From positions 3,592,164 through 3,656,163 of the forward strand of contig NZ_LR733293.1 in NCBI RefSeq assembly GCF_902506095.1: 64,000 nt of DNA. Direction: 5' to 3'. Made by a program: the position numbers and the translations under genes. Each line of letters starts with the position of its first letter. Position 1 is the stretch's first letter. Origin of the DNA: Arthrobacter sp. 9AX. Lineage in GTDB: Bacteria > Actinomycetota > Actinomycetes > Actinomycetales > Micrococcaceae. The notes beneath the pieces were generated by a model, which saw nothing but the letters and a program-made list of their open reading frames with translations, was not told the origin of the DNA and ran no database searches. Below, piece after piece: positions 8,085 to 16,886 of the stretch.

Positions 8085-8819
8085 GTGGTCTTAACAGCGG
8101 TCGATCCCAGTTCCACAGACATCACCCCCCTCATCCATCACCCCGTCCTGTGGGCATCCGCGGTGGGCGTCTTCGCCGTGGTAATCCTGCAATCCGTTAT
8201 CTACTTCAAGGCCATCAGCAAAGCAGCTCCCGCAGCTGACCTGTCGCGGGCCCAGGTGGCCGGCTCGGTCCGCTCCGGAGCGGTAGCGGCGATCGGACCG
8301 TCCCTGGCCGTCGCACTCATCGCCATCAGCCTGCTGCCCCTTTTTGGCACACCCGCTGTACTGACGCGCATCGGACTGGTCGGGTCGGCTGCCTTCGATG
8401 TGGCCGCAGCCGGCATCTCAGCAGGTACCCAGGGTGCGCAGCTGGGCGGCCCCAGCTATACCCAGAAAATCTTCGCCATCGCCTTTGCGGCGATGACCAT
8501 CGGGGGGCTCGTCTGGATGCTCACGGCCCTGATCCTCACCCCCATCATGAGCAAGGGCGACGCAAAGCTTCGCAAGGTCAACCCTGCAGTGATGGCCATC
8601 GTCCCGACGGCGGCGCTGCTGGGCGCGTTTTTCACGCTGGCGTTCCAGGAAGTACTCAAGTCTCCGGCCCACTTGGGGACCATGGTCGCCTCCGCCGGCG
8701 CCATGGCCATCTGCCTCGTGCTGGCACACAAGTTCCGGCTCCCCTGGCTGCGGGAATGGGGATTGGGAGTGGCCATCATTGTGGCGCTCTCCGCCGCCTA
8801 CTTCATGACCGCAGCCTGA
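8085..8819 (+). CDS. DUF5058-family membrane protein, part of a two-protein transport system
   Basis: 244 residues from GTG 8085, preferred over GTG 8079 because AGGAG lies at 8075-8079. About seven hydrophobic helices are visible, starting with LWASAVGVFAVVILQSVIYF. A small-residue loop with SGAVAAIGPSLAVALIAISLLPLFGTP and a GISAGTQGAQLGGPSYT stretch could line a transport path. It matches the DUF5058 family as I know it, whose function is not established. The partner membrane gene follows after 26 bases, then an M20 amidohydrolase. The set is likely to import an amidated or N-acylated compound that the amidohydrolase cleaves. Confidence 0.75.
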   Translation: MVLTAVDPSSTDITPLIHHPVLWASAVGVFAVVILQSVIYFKAISKAAPAADLSRAQVAGSVRSGAVAAIGPSLAVALIAISLLPLFGTPAVLTRIGLVGSAAFDVAAAGISAGTQGAQLGGPSYTQKIFAIAFAAMTIGGLVWMLTALILTPIMSKGDAKLRKVNPAVMAIVPTAALLGAFFTLAFQEVLKSPAHLGTMVASAGAMAICLVLAHKFRLPWLREWGLGVAIIVALSAAYFMTAA

Positions 8820-8845
8820 AAACCCACCCGACAGGAGCCATTCAG

Positions 8846-9598
8846 ATGCCTACACTGACACCCGCTGAGAAGACCTCAGGATTTTCCGCCTTCGACCGCA
8901 CCACCTCTGTTTGGGGACCCATCACGCTGGGCCTCGGACTCCTCATTTCCTTGGCTGCGGCGCTGTACGCCGCCTTCGGCACCGGCGTGGGTGTGACCCC
9001 GCTGGAGCTGGTCACCGCGGTTGGTGCAGTACTGGCCACTTTCGGGATCATCGCAGTGATTGAGCCGGTGTCCTACTTTCCCATTTTGGGCCGCTCCGCC
9101 ATGTACCAGGCGTTCCTGATCGGCAACATCGCCAACAAGCTGCTCCCCGCAGCCATCGTGGCCCAGGCCAACCTCGGCGAAAAGCCGGGTACCCGGCGCG
9201 CGGAACTCATCGCCGGAAGCGCCATCATCGGTGCGGTCCTGGTCCACATCACCACGCTCATCCTCTTCGTGGGCGTATTGGGCACCTGGCTTGTGGGCAT
9301 GCTGCCCGCACCGCTGATTGCCACTGCCCGCAGCTACATCCTGCCCGCGATCTTCGGGGCAGTGGTGCTCCAAAGCGTCCTGGCAATGAAAAGCCGCCGC
9401 ACCACGATGGTCGCGGTGGCAGTTGCGGCCGCCATCGTCTTTGTTGTTGTGCCCCTCGCGCCGGCCCTGACCTACTTCGCCACGGCACTGGCAGTCATCA
9501 TCACCATTGCCGCTTCATGGTTGGCGCGGTCGAAAACGGCGCCAACCGGCTCCACGCAGGAAAAGCAGCCCACAACGATTTCCGAACCCACCCACTGA
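8846..9598 (+). CDS. Multi-pass membrane protein, partner of the DUF5058 protein
   Basis: 250 residues, ATG with ACAGGAG eight bases upstream; a longer in-frame opening from 8756 overlaps the previous gene and lacks a ribosome site. Six or seven membrane segments are visible, beginning VWGPITLGLGLLISLAAALYA. A central polar region (LGRSAMYQAFLIGNIANKLLP, ANLGEKPGTRRAEL) is unusual for a simple permease and may form the substrate site. The C-terminal tail is short and hydrophilic. I recognise no named family. Adjacency and tight spacing to the DUF5058 gene suggest a heteromeric transporter. Confidence 0.75.
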   Translation: MPTLTPAEKTSGFSAFDRTTSVWGPITLGLGLLISLAAALYAAFGTGVGVTPLELVTAVGAVLATFGIIAVIEPVSYFPILGRSAMYQAFLIGNIANKLLPAAIVAQANLGEKPGTRRAELIAGSAIIGAVLVHITTLILFVGVLGTWLVGMLPAPLIATARSYILPAIFGAVVLQSVLAMKSRRTTMVAVAVAAAIVFVVVPLAPALTYFATALAVIITIAASWLARSKTAPTGSTQEKQPTTISEPTH

Positions 9599-9612
9599 AA
9601 GGGAAACCCAAG

Positions 9613-10860
9613 ATGACCACCACCACCGACTCGCGGCTCACAGCCGGCGTCGCTGTTCCTGAATCGTTTGTGGAGCGCTACGTTGAGGTCTACAAGCACC
9701 TCCATGCCAACCCCGAACTTTCCGCCCAGGAATTCCAGACCGCCGAGTACATCGAAGCCCATCTGGCCGGGCTCGGCATCGACTCGTTCCGATGCGGCCG
9801 GACCGGCGTCGTCGGGATCCTCAGGAACGGCGAAGGCCCGGTCATCGGTTTCCGTGCCGACACCGACGGCCTGCCGATAGCGGAGCAGACAGGCCTGGAC
9901 TACGCCAGCGCTGCGACGGGTGCCTTGCCCGACGGCGCCACCGTCCCGGTCATGCACGGTTGCGGACACGACACCCACATCGCCGCAGCTCTTGCGCTTG
10001 CCGCCCTCCTCTCGGAACGGGTTGAGCTGTGGGCGGGGACGCTGGTGATCATTTTCCAGCCCGGCGAAGAGACCGCCTACGGTGCCAGGGCGATGATCGA
10101 CGACGGGCTGTGGGACCGGGCACCGAAACCGGAGGTTGTACTCGCCCAGCACGTTATGCCGCTCAGCGAGGGCAAGCTCCTTATCCGGGGCGGCCACATG
10201 GCCAGCCTTGCTGACTCCTGGAAAGTTACGGTCCACGGCCGGCAGGCGCACGGTTCCCAGCCGGAGAAGTCCATCGACCCCATTGTTGCCGCCGCCGCGA
10301 TGGTCATGCGCCTGCAAACCATCGTCTCCCGCGAACTCCCGCCCACCACCCCGGCGGTGGTTACGGTGGGGACGTTCCACGCCGGGCTGAAGGAAAACAT
10401 CATTCCGGAGTCCGCGGAGTTCTCCCTTAACGTCCGTACCCCTGATGAGGAAACCCGCGCCGCGGTCCTGGAAGCAATCCGGCGCATCATTTCCGCCGAA
10501 GCTGCAGCCTCGCGCGCCCCCGAACCGGTCATCGAAGAACTGAACAACTTCCCCCGCTGCTTCAACGATCCGGCGTCCGCCGCCCGGGTGGCGCAAGCCT
10601 TCAGGGCTGACTTCGGAGCGGAAGCCCTGGTCGAAGCACCGCTGGGGATGGGATCCGAAGATGCCGGATGGCTCAGCGACGCGATTGGCGTCCCGGGTGT
10701 GTTCTGGGCCTTCGGCGCCTTCGAACCGGGTCTCTTTGAGGACGGCGCGTCCCCGGCCGGCAACCACTCGCCGTTCTTTGCCCCGGACGCCCGTGCCGCC
10801 GTGGTTGGCGGAACGGGGGCGGCGCTCTCCGGGGTGCTAGCCTATCTGGGCCGGAACTGA
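9613..10860 (+). CDS. M20 family metal-dependent amidohydrolase
   Basis: 415 residues from ATG 9613 (AAAGGGAAA upstream), 14 bases after the membrane gene. Two-metal M20D-type fold. Metal-site motifs visible: FRADTDGLPI, MHGCGHDTHIA, FQPGEETAYGARAM, and a C-terminal NHSPFF carrying the last His ligand. The lid domain contains VHGRQAHGSQPEKSIDP. Family members hydrolyse N-acyl amino acids, hippurate, aminobenzoyl-glutamate or auxin conjugates. The substrate here is unknown but is presumably what the two upstream membrane proteins move. Confidence 0.9.
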   Translation: MTTTTDSRLTAGVAVPESFVERYVEVYKHLHANPELSAQEFQTAEYIEAHLAGLGIDSFRCGRTGVVGILRNGEGPVIGFRADTDGLPIAEQTGLDYASAATGALPDGATVPVMHGCGHDTHIAAALALAALLSERVELWAGTLVIIFQPGEETAYGARAMIDDGLWDRAPKPEVVLAQHVMPLSEGKLLIRGGHMASLADSWKVTVHGRQAHGSQPEKSIDPIVAAAAMVMRLQTIVSRELPPTTPAVVTVGTFHAGLKENIIPESAEFSLNVRTPDEETRAAVLEAIRRIISAEAAASRAPEPVIEELNNFPRCFNDPASAARVAQAFRADFGAEALVEAPLGMGSEDAGWLSDAIGVPGVFWAFGAFEPGLFEDGASPAGNHSPFFAPDARAAVVGGTGAALSGVLAYLGRN

Positions 10861-10985
10861 TGTATGCAGGGTGGCGGCCAAGCCGCCACCCCGCACCCTT
10901 TCCGGAGTGCATGCGGGACGGGCTGCGCGCGGTTCAGTCGCGCCTGCCCCGCGGGCAGCGGGATTTCAGCGAACGGGGGTGCGGC

Positions 10986-11990
10986 ATGGACCAGCTTGAT
11001 GGGCTCGACCGTCAGATTGTCGCTGCCCTGGTGCGGAACGGCCGGGCGCCGTGGCGGGTTATCGCCGAGGTTCTTGGCCAGCAGGAGCGGACAGTGGCCC
11101 GCCGCGGCAACAAACTCCTCGAATCCGGAGTCGTCCGCACCAATTCCTTCATCAACCCTGCGTCCGTCGGCCCACGCGCGGGCTTTCTGCTCCGTGTCAC
11201 GGCAGCTCCCCGCGAACTGCGCAGTGTGTGCTCGTGGCTGGCCGACCAGAACGAGACGTCATGGGTCAGTGCGCTGGCCGGAGCGAGCGAAAGCGTGGCC
11301 GAGGTGTTCCTTTCCACCGACGAGCTCGGTGGGTTCCTGTACGGGCGCCTGGCAGAAGTGGAGGGCGTCCAGTCCTTCGAGATGACGCCGCTTCTTGAGT
11401 ATTTCCGCACGCCCAGCGGCTGGACGCCGGACATCCTGGGCAACGAACAGTACGCCGTCCTGCACCCCGACGAGGACGGCCGCCTCGCAGGGCTGCCAAG
11501 CAGCAGCCCTTTGGCGCCGCTGGATGAAACCAATGCGATGCTGGCTGAGCTGTTGCACCGAAATGGCCGTGCAACGGTGGATGAGCTGGCCGGCGAGCTG
11601 TCCGTCTCCAAGGCAACCGTGAGCCGCCGGCTGGAGGCCATGATCAATGCCGGCGTCCTGTTCATTAGGGCGGTAGTGGACCCGGCTGTCCTTGGCTTCC
11701 CGGTGGAGGCGCTCCTGACCCTGACCCGGACGCATGCCCAGGTCCCGGGTGTAAGTGAGCACCTGGCCAGCCTGCCTGTGACCCGCTGGGCCGCAGCGTC
11801 CGGCGAAAAGGTTGTGGCGCAGGTGGCCACCTCCACGCTTGCCGACCTGCGCTTGCTCCTGGCCGGGCTGCTGGACAGAGACGATGTCCTTTCAGTGAGC
11901 GGCTCTATCTACGCGGAGATCTTCAAGCGAAGCACCGTCCGGTACCGGGACGGCCTCCCGGAGAAACCCGGAGACAGCACGGCTGGATGA
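10986..11990 (+). CDS. Lrp/AsnC-type regulator with two HTH and two ligand-binding halves
   Basis: 334 residues from ATG 10986 (GGGGGTG upstream); an earlier ATG at 10860 would add an Arg/Pro-rich head and is less likely. The first HTH is at 3-60 (LDGLDRQIVAALVRNGRAPWRVIAEVLGQQERTVARR) with a RAM-like ligand domain. A second HTH lies near 180-240 (ETNAMLAELLHRNGRATVDELAGELSVSKATVSRR) with another RAM-like half. Such double Lrp proteins occur in actinobacteria as one-chain equivalents of a dimer. It closes the DUF5058/M20 operon and probably controls it through the TGGACA sites at 7976-8065 in response to the substrate or product. Confidence 0.88.
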   Translation: MDQLDGLDRQIVAALVRNGRAPWRVIAEVLGQQERTVARRGNKLLESGVVRTNSFINPASVGPRAGFLLRVTAAPRELRSVCSWLADQNETSWVSALAGASESVAEVFLSTDELGGFLYGRLAEVEGVQSFEMTPLLEYFRTPSGWTPDILGNEQYAVLHPDEDGRLAGLPSSSPLAPLDETNAMLAELLHRNGRATVDELAGELSVSKATVSRRLEAMINAGVLFIRAVVDPAVLGFPVEALLTLTRTHAQVPGVSEHLASLPVTRWAAASGEKVVAQVATSTLADLRLLLAGLLDRDDVLSVSGSIYAEIFKRSTVRYRDGLPEKPGDSTAG

Positions 11991-12048
11991 CCAGGCCGCT
12001 CCTGTCCCACCGCTCCCAGCAGGAGAACCGAAGACATACCCCTGCACC

Positions 12049-13209
12049 TCACCTCGATGAAGAGACGACGGCGGCAGTCGCCTCTGCGATGGCGCGTTCC
12101 TCGTCAGTGGGTACTACAAGGACGGGCAGGGCGGACTGCGGCGTGGAAATGACGCGCGGTTCCTTGGACCGCTGGGCATTCAGGCCGGCGTCGAGCTCCA
12201 CACCCAGCGCCCCCAGCTTCCCGGCGACGAGCGCGCGGAACTGGTGTGAGTTCTCGCCGATGCCTGCAGTGAAAACCAGCGCCTTCGCCCCGCCCACGGC
12301 CACGTGGTAGCCGCCGATGTACTTGGCGAGCCGGTAGGAAGCGACCGCGAGCGCGGTGGCCGCCTTCTCATTGCCGGCCTCCGCCGCTTCCACCACGGAG
12401 CGCATGTCGTTGTTGCCGGCCAGGCCCTTCAGCCCGGATTCCCGGTTGAGCATAGTGTCGATGTCCTCGGGGCTCCAGCCGGCGCGGCCCAGGAACACCA
12501 GGATGGACGGGTCCAGATCGCCCGAGCGGGTCCCCATCACCAGGCCCTCCAGCGGCGTGAAGCCCATGGAGGTGTCCACCGACTGGCCGCCTTGGATGGC
12601 CGTGACCGAGGCGCCGTTCCCCAGGTGGGCGATGACGCCGTCGAACCCGCTGACCGGCAGGTCCAGCAGCTCAGCAGCCCGGCGGGTGACGTATTCGTGC
12701 GAAGTCCCGTGGAAGCCGTAGCGGCGGATGCCGTGGTTGGTGTAGAGCTCGTCCGGTACGGCGTAGCGCCAGGCGTGCTCAGGAAGGGTGCGGTGGAAGG
12801 CGGTGTCGAACACGGCCACCTGCGGCAGTTTTGGCCACTTTTTGCTGATCGCGCGGATGCCCAGCACGTTGGCGGGGTTGTGCAGGGGCGCCAGCGGGTT
12901 GAGCCGTTCGATGGCGCGGGTGATCTCGTTGTCTATCAGGACCGGCTCGGCGAACCGCTCGCCGCCGTGCACCACGCGGTGTCCCACGGCGGCCAGCTCG
13001 AGGTCGCCCAGCTCCTGATGGATGGCCTCGTCCACCTGTTCGAGTGCCTCTGCGTGGTCCCGCGGGCCCACGATTTCACCGTCGCCGTCACCGCCGTTGC
13101 CCTGGCCGATCTTTTCGATCAGTCCCTCGGTCAGTACGTTGCCGGCCGCGACATCGCGCACCTGGTACTTGAGGGAGGATGAGCCGGAATTGATGACGAG
13201 CACGAGCAT
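12049..13209 (-). CDS. ackA: Acetate kinase
   Basis: 386 residues. Makes ATP and acetate from acetyl phosphate, or the reverse. Family motifs are intact: VLVINSGSSSLKYQV at the N-terminus, YGFHGTSHEYV, AHLGNGASVTAI, and VFTAGIGENSHQFR near the C-terminus. Length is usual for AckA. Pta, its normal operon partner, is also on the minus strand but about 1.6 kb away at 14808-16886, with three unrelated genes between them. It converges with the Lrp-type regulator across about 60 bases. Confidence 0.97.
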   Translation of the reverse strand: MLVLVINSGSSSLKYQVRDVAAGNVLTEGLIEKIGQGNGGDGDGEIVGPRDHAEALEQVDEAIHQELGDLELAAVGHRVVHGGERFAEPVLIDNEITRAIERLNPLAPLHNPANVLGIRAISKKWPKLPQVAVFDTAFHRTLPEHAWRYAVPDELYTNHGIRRYGFHGTSHEYVTRRAAELLDLPVSGFDGVIAHLGNGASVTAIQGGQSVDTSMGFTPLEGLVMGTRSGDLDPSILVFLGRAGWSPEDIDTMLNRESGLKGLAGNNDMRSVVEAAEAGNEKAATALAVASYRLAKYIGGYHVAVGGAKALVFTAGIGENSHQFRALVAGKLGALGVELDAGLNAQRSKEPRVISTPQSALPVLVVPTDEERAIAEATAAVVSSSR

Positions 13210-13348
13210 GCGGGGCCTCCTGAGCCTGGCTTCTGCAGTTCAAACCCCACTATAGGTGGCGCGGCGGACTGAGCCGTTTCCTTGCGGATCGGAGCGGCCA
13301 GTGCATAGAGTCGGCGGACAGGCTGGACCACGGCGAGAGGACATTTCG

Positions 13349-13636
13349 ATGACAGACGAGCCCACCCAGAGCGACGGGAACGACCCCACAAACACGGGAT
13401 CCAGCAGCACCGCTCCGCTGAATGCGCAGCCCGGTGACAAGCCCAAGGACCCCACCGGTGTAGAGGGCGCCAACCCGGCCCTGGACGATACCGGCAACGT
13501 GAAGGCCTCCGAGACGGGCGAAGCCCCTGAAGCGCCGGAGAACACCGAGAACCTGGACCTCACCCCGCAGGGCCTCTCCGACGAACCGGCAAAGGAAGAG
13601 GACCCGGACAGCCTGGCCAAGCCGGACAACAGTTAG
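13349..13636 (+). CDS. Small acidic, Pro/Asn/Glu-rich hypothetical protein
   Basis: 95 residues, ATG 13349 with GCGAGAGG upstream. The whole chain is hydrophilic and low-complexity: many Asp, Glu, Pro, Thr and Asn, no Cys, and no membrane segment (TDEPTQSDGNDPTNTG ... AKEEDPDSLAKPDNS). It is probably disordered. Similar short acidic proteins are common and uncharacterised in this bacterial group. It lies opposite to ackA and pta and is closed by the stem-loop at 13636-13693. Confidence 0.6.
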   Translation: MTDEPTQSDGNDPTNTGSSSTAPLNAQPGDKPKDPTGVEGANPALDDTGNVKASETGEAPEAPENTENLDLTPQGLSDEPAKEEDPDSLAKPDNS

Positions 13637-13693
13637 GCAAGCAAAGGGCGACGGCGGCACTCCCCCGGGTGCCGCCGTCGTCCGTTGCTTGCC
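13636..13693 (+). terminator. Nested stem-loop terminator, likely bidirectional
   Basis: The inner stem GACGGCGGCAC (13650-13660) pairs with GTGCCGCCGTC (13669-13679). The outer arms GGCAAGCAA (13636-13644) and TTGCTTGCC (13685-13693) also pair. It separates the convergent 13349 gene and the 13709 membrane gene. No long T-run follows, as is usual for GC-rich actinobacterial terminators. Confidence 0.7.
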
Positions 13694-13708
13694 GGACGTC
13701 AGGGGACG

Positions 13709-14140
13709 TCAGGCGGGATGCCCCCGGGCAGGTCCCGGCGCGCCATGTACCCGCCGCATGGAGGGCGCGCGGACGAGGCCGATGGCTGCCAGCACCGCTC
13801 CCACACCTTCTGCCACGGCGCTGAGGGTCTTTTCAAAGAACCACACGGGTTCGTACATGGCAGGGAACGGACCAAAGGCCGGGATGTCGAAGTACCGGTA
13901 CAGCACCACGGCCGCAAGGGCACTCAACAAAACGGCCAGTGCCATGGCGTAGGCGGGCTTGCTGCCCCGGACCAGGACATAGACCGCCACCAGCACTGCC
14001 GCGGCCGATTCGAGCAGGAACAGGTTGCCCTGCCCGATGCCGCCGGGGTTGGCCACCTGGTAACCGGGAGCCAGCAGGATATGCACCCCGGCGTCGATGA
14101 ACAGCGCCAAGGCTGTCAGCACCCTCAGGGTCATGTTCAT
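13709..14140 (-). CDS. Four-helix membrane protein cotranscribed with the cupredoxin
   Basis: 143 residues. Four hydrophobic segments are visible (VLTALALFIDAGVHILLAPG, LFLLESAAAVLVAVYVLV, AYAMALAVLLSALAAVVLY and FFEKTLSAVAEGVGAVLAAIGLV). The C-terminal tail is Arg/Pro-rich. Its ATG overlaps the TGA of the upstream cupredoxin gene by four bases, so the two are translationally coupled. The pairing suggests a copper or electron-transfer context, but I do not recognise a named family. Confidence 0.72.
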   Translation of the reverse strand: MNMTLRVLTALALFIDAGVHILLAPGYQVANPGGIGQGNLFLLESAAAVLVAVYVLVRGSKPAYAMALAVLLSALAAVVLYRYFDIPAFGPFPAMYEPVWFFEKTLSAVAEGVGAVLAAIGLVRAPSMRRVHGAPGPARGHPA

Positions 14141-14520
14141 TTGACCGTCAGCGTTCCTTTCATGTTGGGATGATAAACGCAGAAGTATGGATAGGTGCCC
14201 GGCTCGGTGGGGGCCGTGAAAGTGCCTGTCGCGCCGCTTCCGCCGACGTCGACGTCAAAAACCTTGTCCTTTTCAGCGGTGACCGTATGCGGGGCGGAGT
14301 CCATGTTGATGACCGCCACCACCGCGCCGGGCCCCACCGTGACCGGCTCTCCGTAGTCGAAGTCCTTGATGGTGATGGTGGCCGCTGCCGCGGGGACTGC
14401 AGAGGTGCTCGCTCCTCCGGGTGGCGGCGTACCGGTTCCGCTTCCGCCCCCTGGGGCGCAGCCGCCCACCAGGAGCGCCGTCATCAGCAGTGCTGCCGCC
14501 GTACGCCCAACCGGTTTCAT
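14137..14520 (-). CDS. Lipoprotein cupredoxin (plastocyanin-like copper protein)
   Basis: 127 residues. A signal peptide ends in the lipobox LLVGGC (Cys21), so the mature protein should be anchored outside the membrane. A Gly/Pro/Ser/Thr linker leads into a cupredoxin domain (about 47-127) with the type 1 copper ligands H78 (SAPHT), C114 (YFCVYH), H117 and M120 (PNMKG). Such proteins shuttle electrons or bind copper at the cell surface. It overlaps the next membrane gene by four bases. It lies between pta and ackA, which suggests later insertion of this pair. Confidence 0.88.
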   Translation of the reverse strand: MKPVGRTAAALLMTALLVGGCAPGGGSGTGTPPPGGASTSAVPAAAATITIKDFDYGEPVTVGPGAVVAVINMDSAPHTVTAEKDKVFDVDVGGSGATGTFTAPTEPGTYPYFCVYHPNMKGTLTVK

Positions 14521-14692
14521 CCCGCACCGTCCTCGCTGCCGGAAACCACCGCAGGGAGCCCCCTGCCCGTTCTTTTATTGTCCGCCTACTTGCCGGAAGT
14601 GAGCCCGCGTGTGCGGAAATTGGGGGCAGACGGGCCAACGCAAGGTCACTCAACGCCCAATTCCGCTCGGGAAGGGCTTAGGTGACCTCCCC

Positions 14693-14804
14693 ACCCGCAC
14701 CCTGGCCTCGCAAGCTCGGCCAGGTAATCCCGCGGGCGTGGGCCCTCCACCCGCACCCTGGCCTCGCAAGCTCGGCCAGGTAACCCCGCGGGCGTGGGCC
14801 CTCG
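14693..14804 (-). repeat. Two tandem copies of a 56-bp repeat downstream of pta
   Basis: Copy 1 is 14693-14748 and copy 2 is 14749-14804; they differ at one internal base and at the final base. Each copy holds an inverted pair CTGGCC...GGCCAG around TCGCAAGCTC and a second stem GGGC/GCCC. The unit starts ACCCGCACCCTGG and ends GTGGGCCCTC. The array lies directly against the pta stop codon, so it may form the 3' end of that transcript. A diverged copy is at 7231-7274. Confidence 0.85.
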
Positions 14805-14807
14805 TTG

Positions 14808-16886
14808 CTAGGAAGCCGGCGCCTGCGCCTGGATGGCCGTGATGGCCACCGTGTTCACGATGTCCTCCACGGTGCAGCCGCGGGAGAGGTCGTTGACCGG
14901 CTTGCGCAGCCCCTGCAGGACGGGCCCGACGGCGACCGCCCCCGAGCTCTGCTGCACCGCCTTGTAGGTGTTGTTGCCGGTGTTCAGATCCGGAAAGATG
15001 AACACAGTGGCCTGCCCGGCCACTGACGAGCCAGGCATTTTGGATTCGGCGATGGCCGCGTCCACCGCGGCGTCGTATTGGATGGGGCCTTCGACAGCGA
15101 GGTCCGGGCGGCGCCGTCGCACCAGTTCGGTGGCCTGCCGGACCTTGTCCACGGCTCCCCCGGAGCCCGAGCCGCCCGTGGAGTAGGAGAGCATGGCCAC
15201 CCGCGGCTCCACGCCGAACTGGGCAGCCGTTTCCGCGGAGGCCAGGGCAATGTCCGCCAGCTGCTCCACGTTGGGATCCGGGTTCACCGCGCAGTCGCCG
15301 TACACCAGCACCCGGTCCGGCATCAGCATCAGGAACACCGAGGACACGATTTTCACGCCCTCGCGGGTCTTCACGAACTCCAGCGCCGGCCGGATGGTGT
15401 GCGCGGTGGTGTGGGCCGCGCCGGAAACCATCCCGTCCACCACACCGAGCTGGACCATCATGGTGCCGAAGTAGCTCACGTCCTGCATGATCTCCAGGGC
15501 CTTGGGCAAGTCCACACCCTTATGGGCGCGCAGTTCCGAGTATGTCTCGGCGAACTTCTGCCTCAGGTCCGAGGTGGCGGGGTCCACGATGTTGATACCG
15601 GACAGGTCGATGCCCCGGGCGGCGGCTAGCTCGCGGACGTCTGATTCCGGGCCGAGGACGGTGAGGTCGCAGACGTCGCGCCGGTGCAGGATTTCGGCGG
15701 CGCGCAGGATCCGCACGTCCGTCCCCTCGGGCAGGACAACATGGCGGCGCTGCGCCCTGGCCCGTTCGATGAGGTCGTGCAGGAAACGCAGCGGGGTCAT
15801 GCGCTCGGCCCGCGGCAGGTGCAGCCGCTCCACCAGCTCAGCCTCATCCACGGTGCGGGACCAGAGCCCGAGTGCCGATGCCACCTTGCGGCGATGCCCG
15901 GACCAGATCTCGCTGCGGACCTCGGAGACGCGGCGGGCGGTGGTGTACGTATCGTCAGTGGCGGCGAAGACCGGAAACGGTGCCTGCGCCAGGAGCGGGT
16001 AGATGTTGGCGTCCGGTGCCAGGCCGCCGGTGAGGATCAGCGCGGACGCCACCGGGAATTCGGGCGAGAAGGACGACGCCAGGCATGCCACCATCACGTC
16101 GGCGCGGTCCCCCGGAACGATCACCAGGGCGCCCTCGTCCAGCACGTTCAGGAAGTTGCCCACGTTCATGGCCGCCACCTTGATGTCGCGCACGTCGCGT
16201 TCCATGTCGGCCCGGCCGGCGATCTGCCGCACACCCAGCGCAGCGGCCACTTCACCGGTTGTGGGCCGCGCGATCTCCTCCAACTCGGGCAGCACATACA
16301 CGGGCCGCCCGGAGGCGCCGGGTTTCACGGCGGCGGCGATAGCCTCGACGTCGTCCGGGTCCGCGCGGTTCACCATGATGGCCAGCAGGGCGCATTTCTC
16401 GGCGGCGAGCTCCTTGCGGGCAACCTCGACGGCGGCCGCCGCCTCCGCCACGGTGCGCCCCTTGGCACCCACCACGGCAACCACGGGGGCGGCCAGGTTG
16501 TTGGCGAGCCGGGCGTTCAGGTCGAATTCGACGGCGGCGTCCTGGCCGGTGAGATCGGTCCCTTCGATGATCACCACGTCGCAGTGCCGGGACATCCCGG
16601 CGAAGATCTCCACGCAGCGGGAGTCGATTTCCTCGCGTTTGCCTTCGGCGAGCAGCGACCGGACCTCCTCATGGGTGAGGCCGCCGCGGCAGCGTTCGTC
16701 CTCCAGCTCGAACCTCGACTTCATCAAGGCCACCATGGGATCGTCCGCAGGATCCGGGCCGTGGACCACGGGCTTGAAGAAGCCGATCCGGTCCGCGTGG
16801 CGGTGCAGGGTGTCCGCCAGGCCCAGGGCCACGAGGGACTTGCCCGATCCGGGGGTGGTTGCGCTGACGTAGATGCTTGTGGCCAT
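14808..16886 (-). CDS. pta: Phosphate acetyltransferase, long (DRTGG-containing) form
   Basis: 692 residues from ATG 16886 (AAAGGGCGG upstream). Interconverts acetyl-CoA and acetyl phosphate. The N-terminal third is a P-loop domain of the BioD/DRTGG type (ATTPGSGKSLVALGLADTL), followed by a DRTGG region (GDRADVMVACLASSF). The C-terminal catalytic PTA domain starts near RMTPLRFLHDLIERA and includes SGAAHTTAHTIRPALEF, MLSYSTGGSG and FPDLNTGNNTYKAVQ. Length equals the usual actinobacterial form. The open frame runs on upstream to 18887 without a stop, but that part is antisense to paaI and paaK. The stop lies against the tandem repeat. Confidence 0.96.
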   Translation of the reverse strand: MATSIYVSATTPGSGKSLVALGLADTLHRHADRIGFFKPVVHGPDPADDPMVALMKSRFELEDERCRGGLTHEEVRSLLAEGKREEIDSRCVEIFAGMSRHCDVVIIEGTDLTGQDAAVEFDLNARLANNLAAPVVAVVGAKGRTVAEAAAAVEVARKELAAEKCALLAIMVNRADPDDVEAIAAAVKPGASGRPVYVLPELEEIARPTTGEVAAALGVRQIAGRADMERDVRDIKVAAMNVGNFLNVLDEGALVIVPGDRADVMVACLASSFSPEFPVASALILTGGLAPDANIYPLLAQAPFPVFAATDDTYTTARRVSEVRSEIWSGHRRKVASALGLWSRTVDEAELVERLHLPRAERMTPLRFLHDLIERARAQRRHVVLPEGTDVRILRAAEILHRRDVCDLTVLGPESDVRELAAARGIDLSGINIVDPATSDLRQKFAETYSELRAHKGVDLPKALEIMQDVSYFGTMMVQLGVVDGMVSGAAHTTAHTIRPALEFVKTREGVKIVSSVFLMLMPDRVLVYGDCAVNPDPNVEQLADIALASAETAAQFGVEPRVAMLSYSTGGSGSGGAVDKVRQATELVRRRRPDLAVEGPIQYDAAVDAAIAESKMPGSSVAGQATVFIFPDLNTGNNTYKAVQQSSGAVAVGPVLQGLRKPVNDLSRGCTVEDIVNTVAITAIQAQAPAS

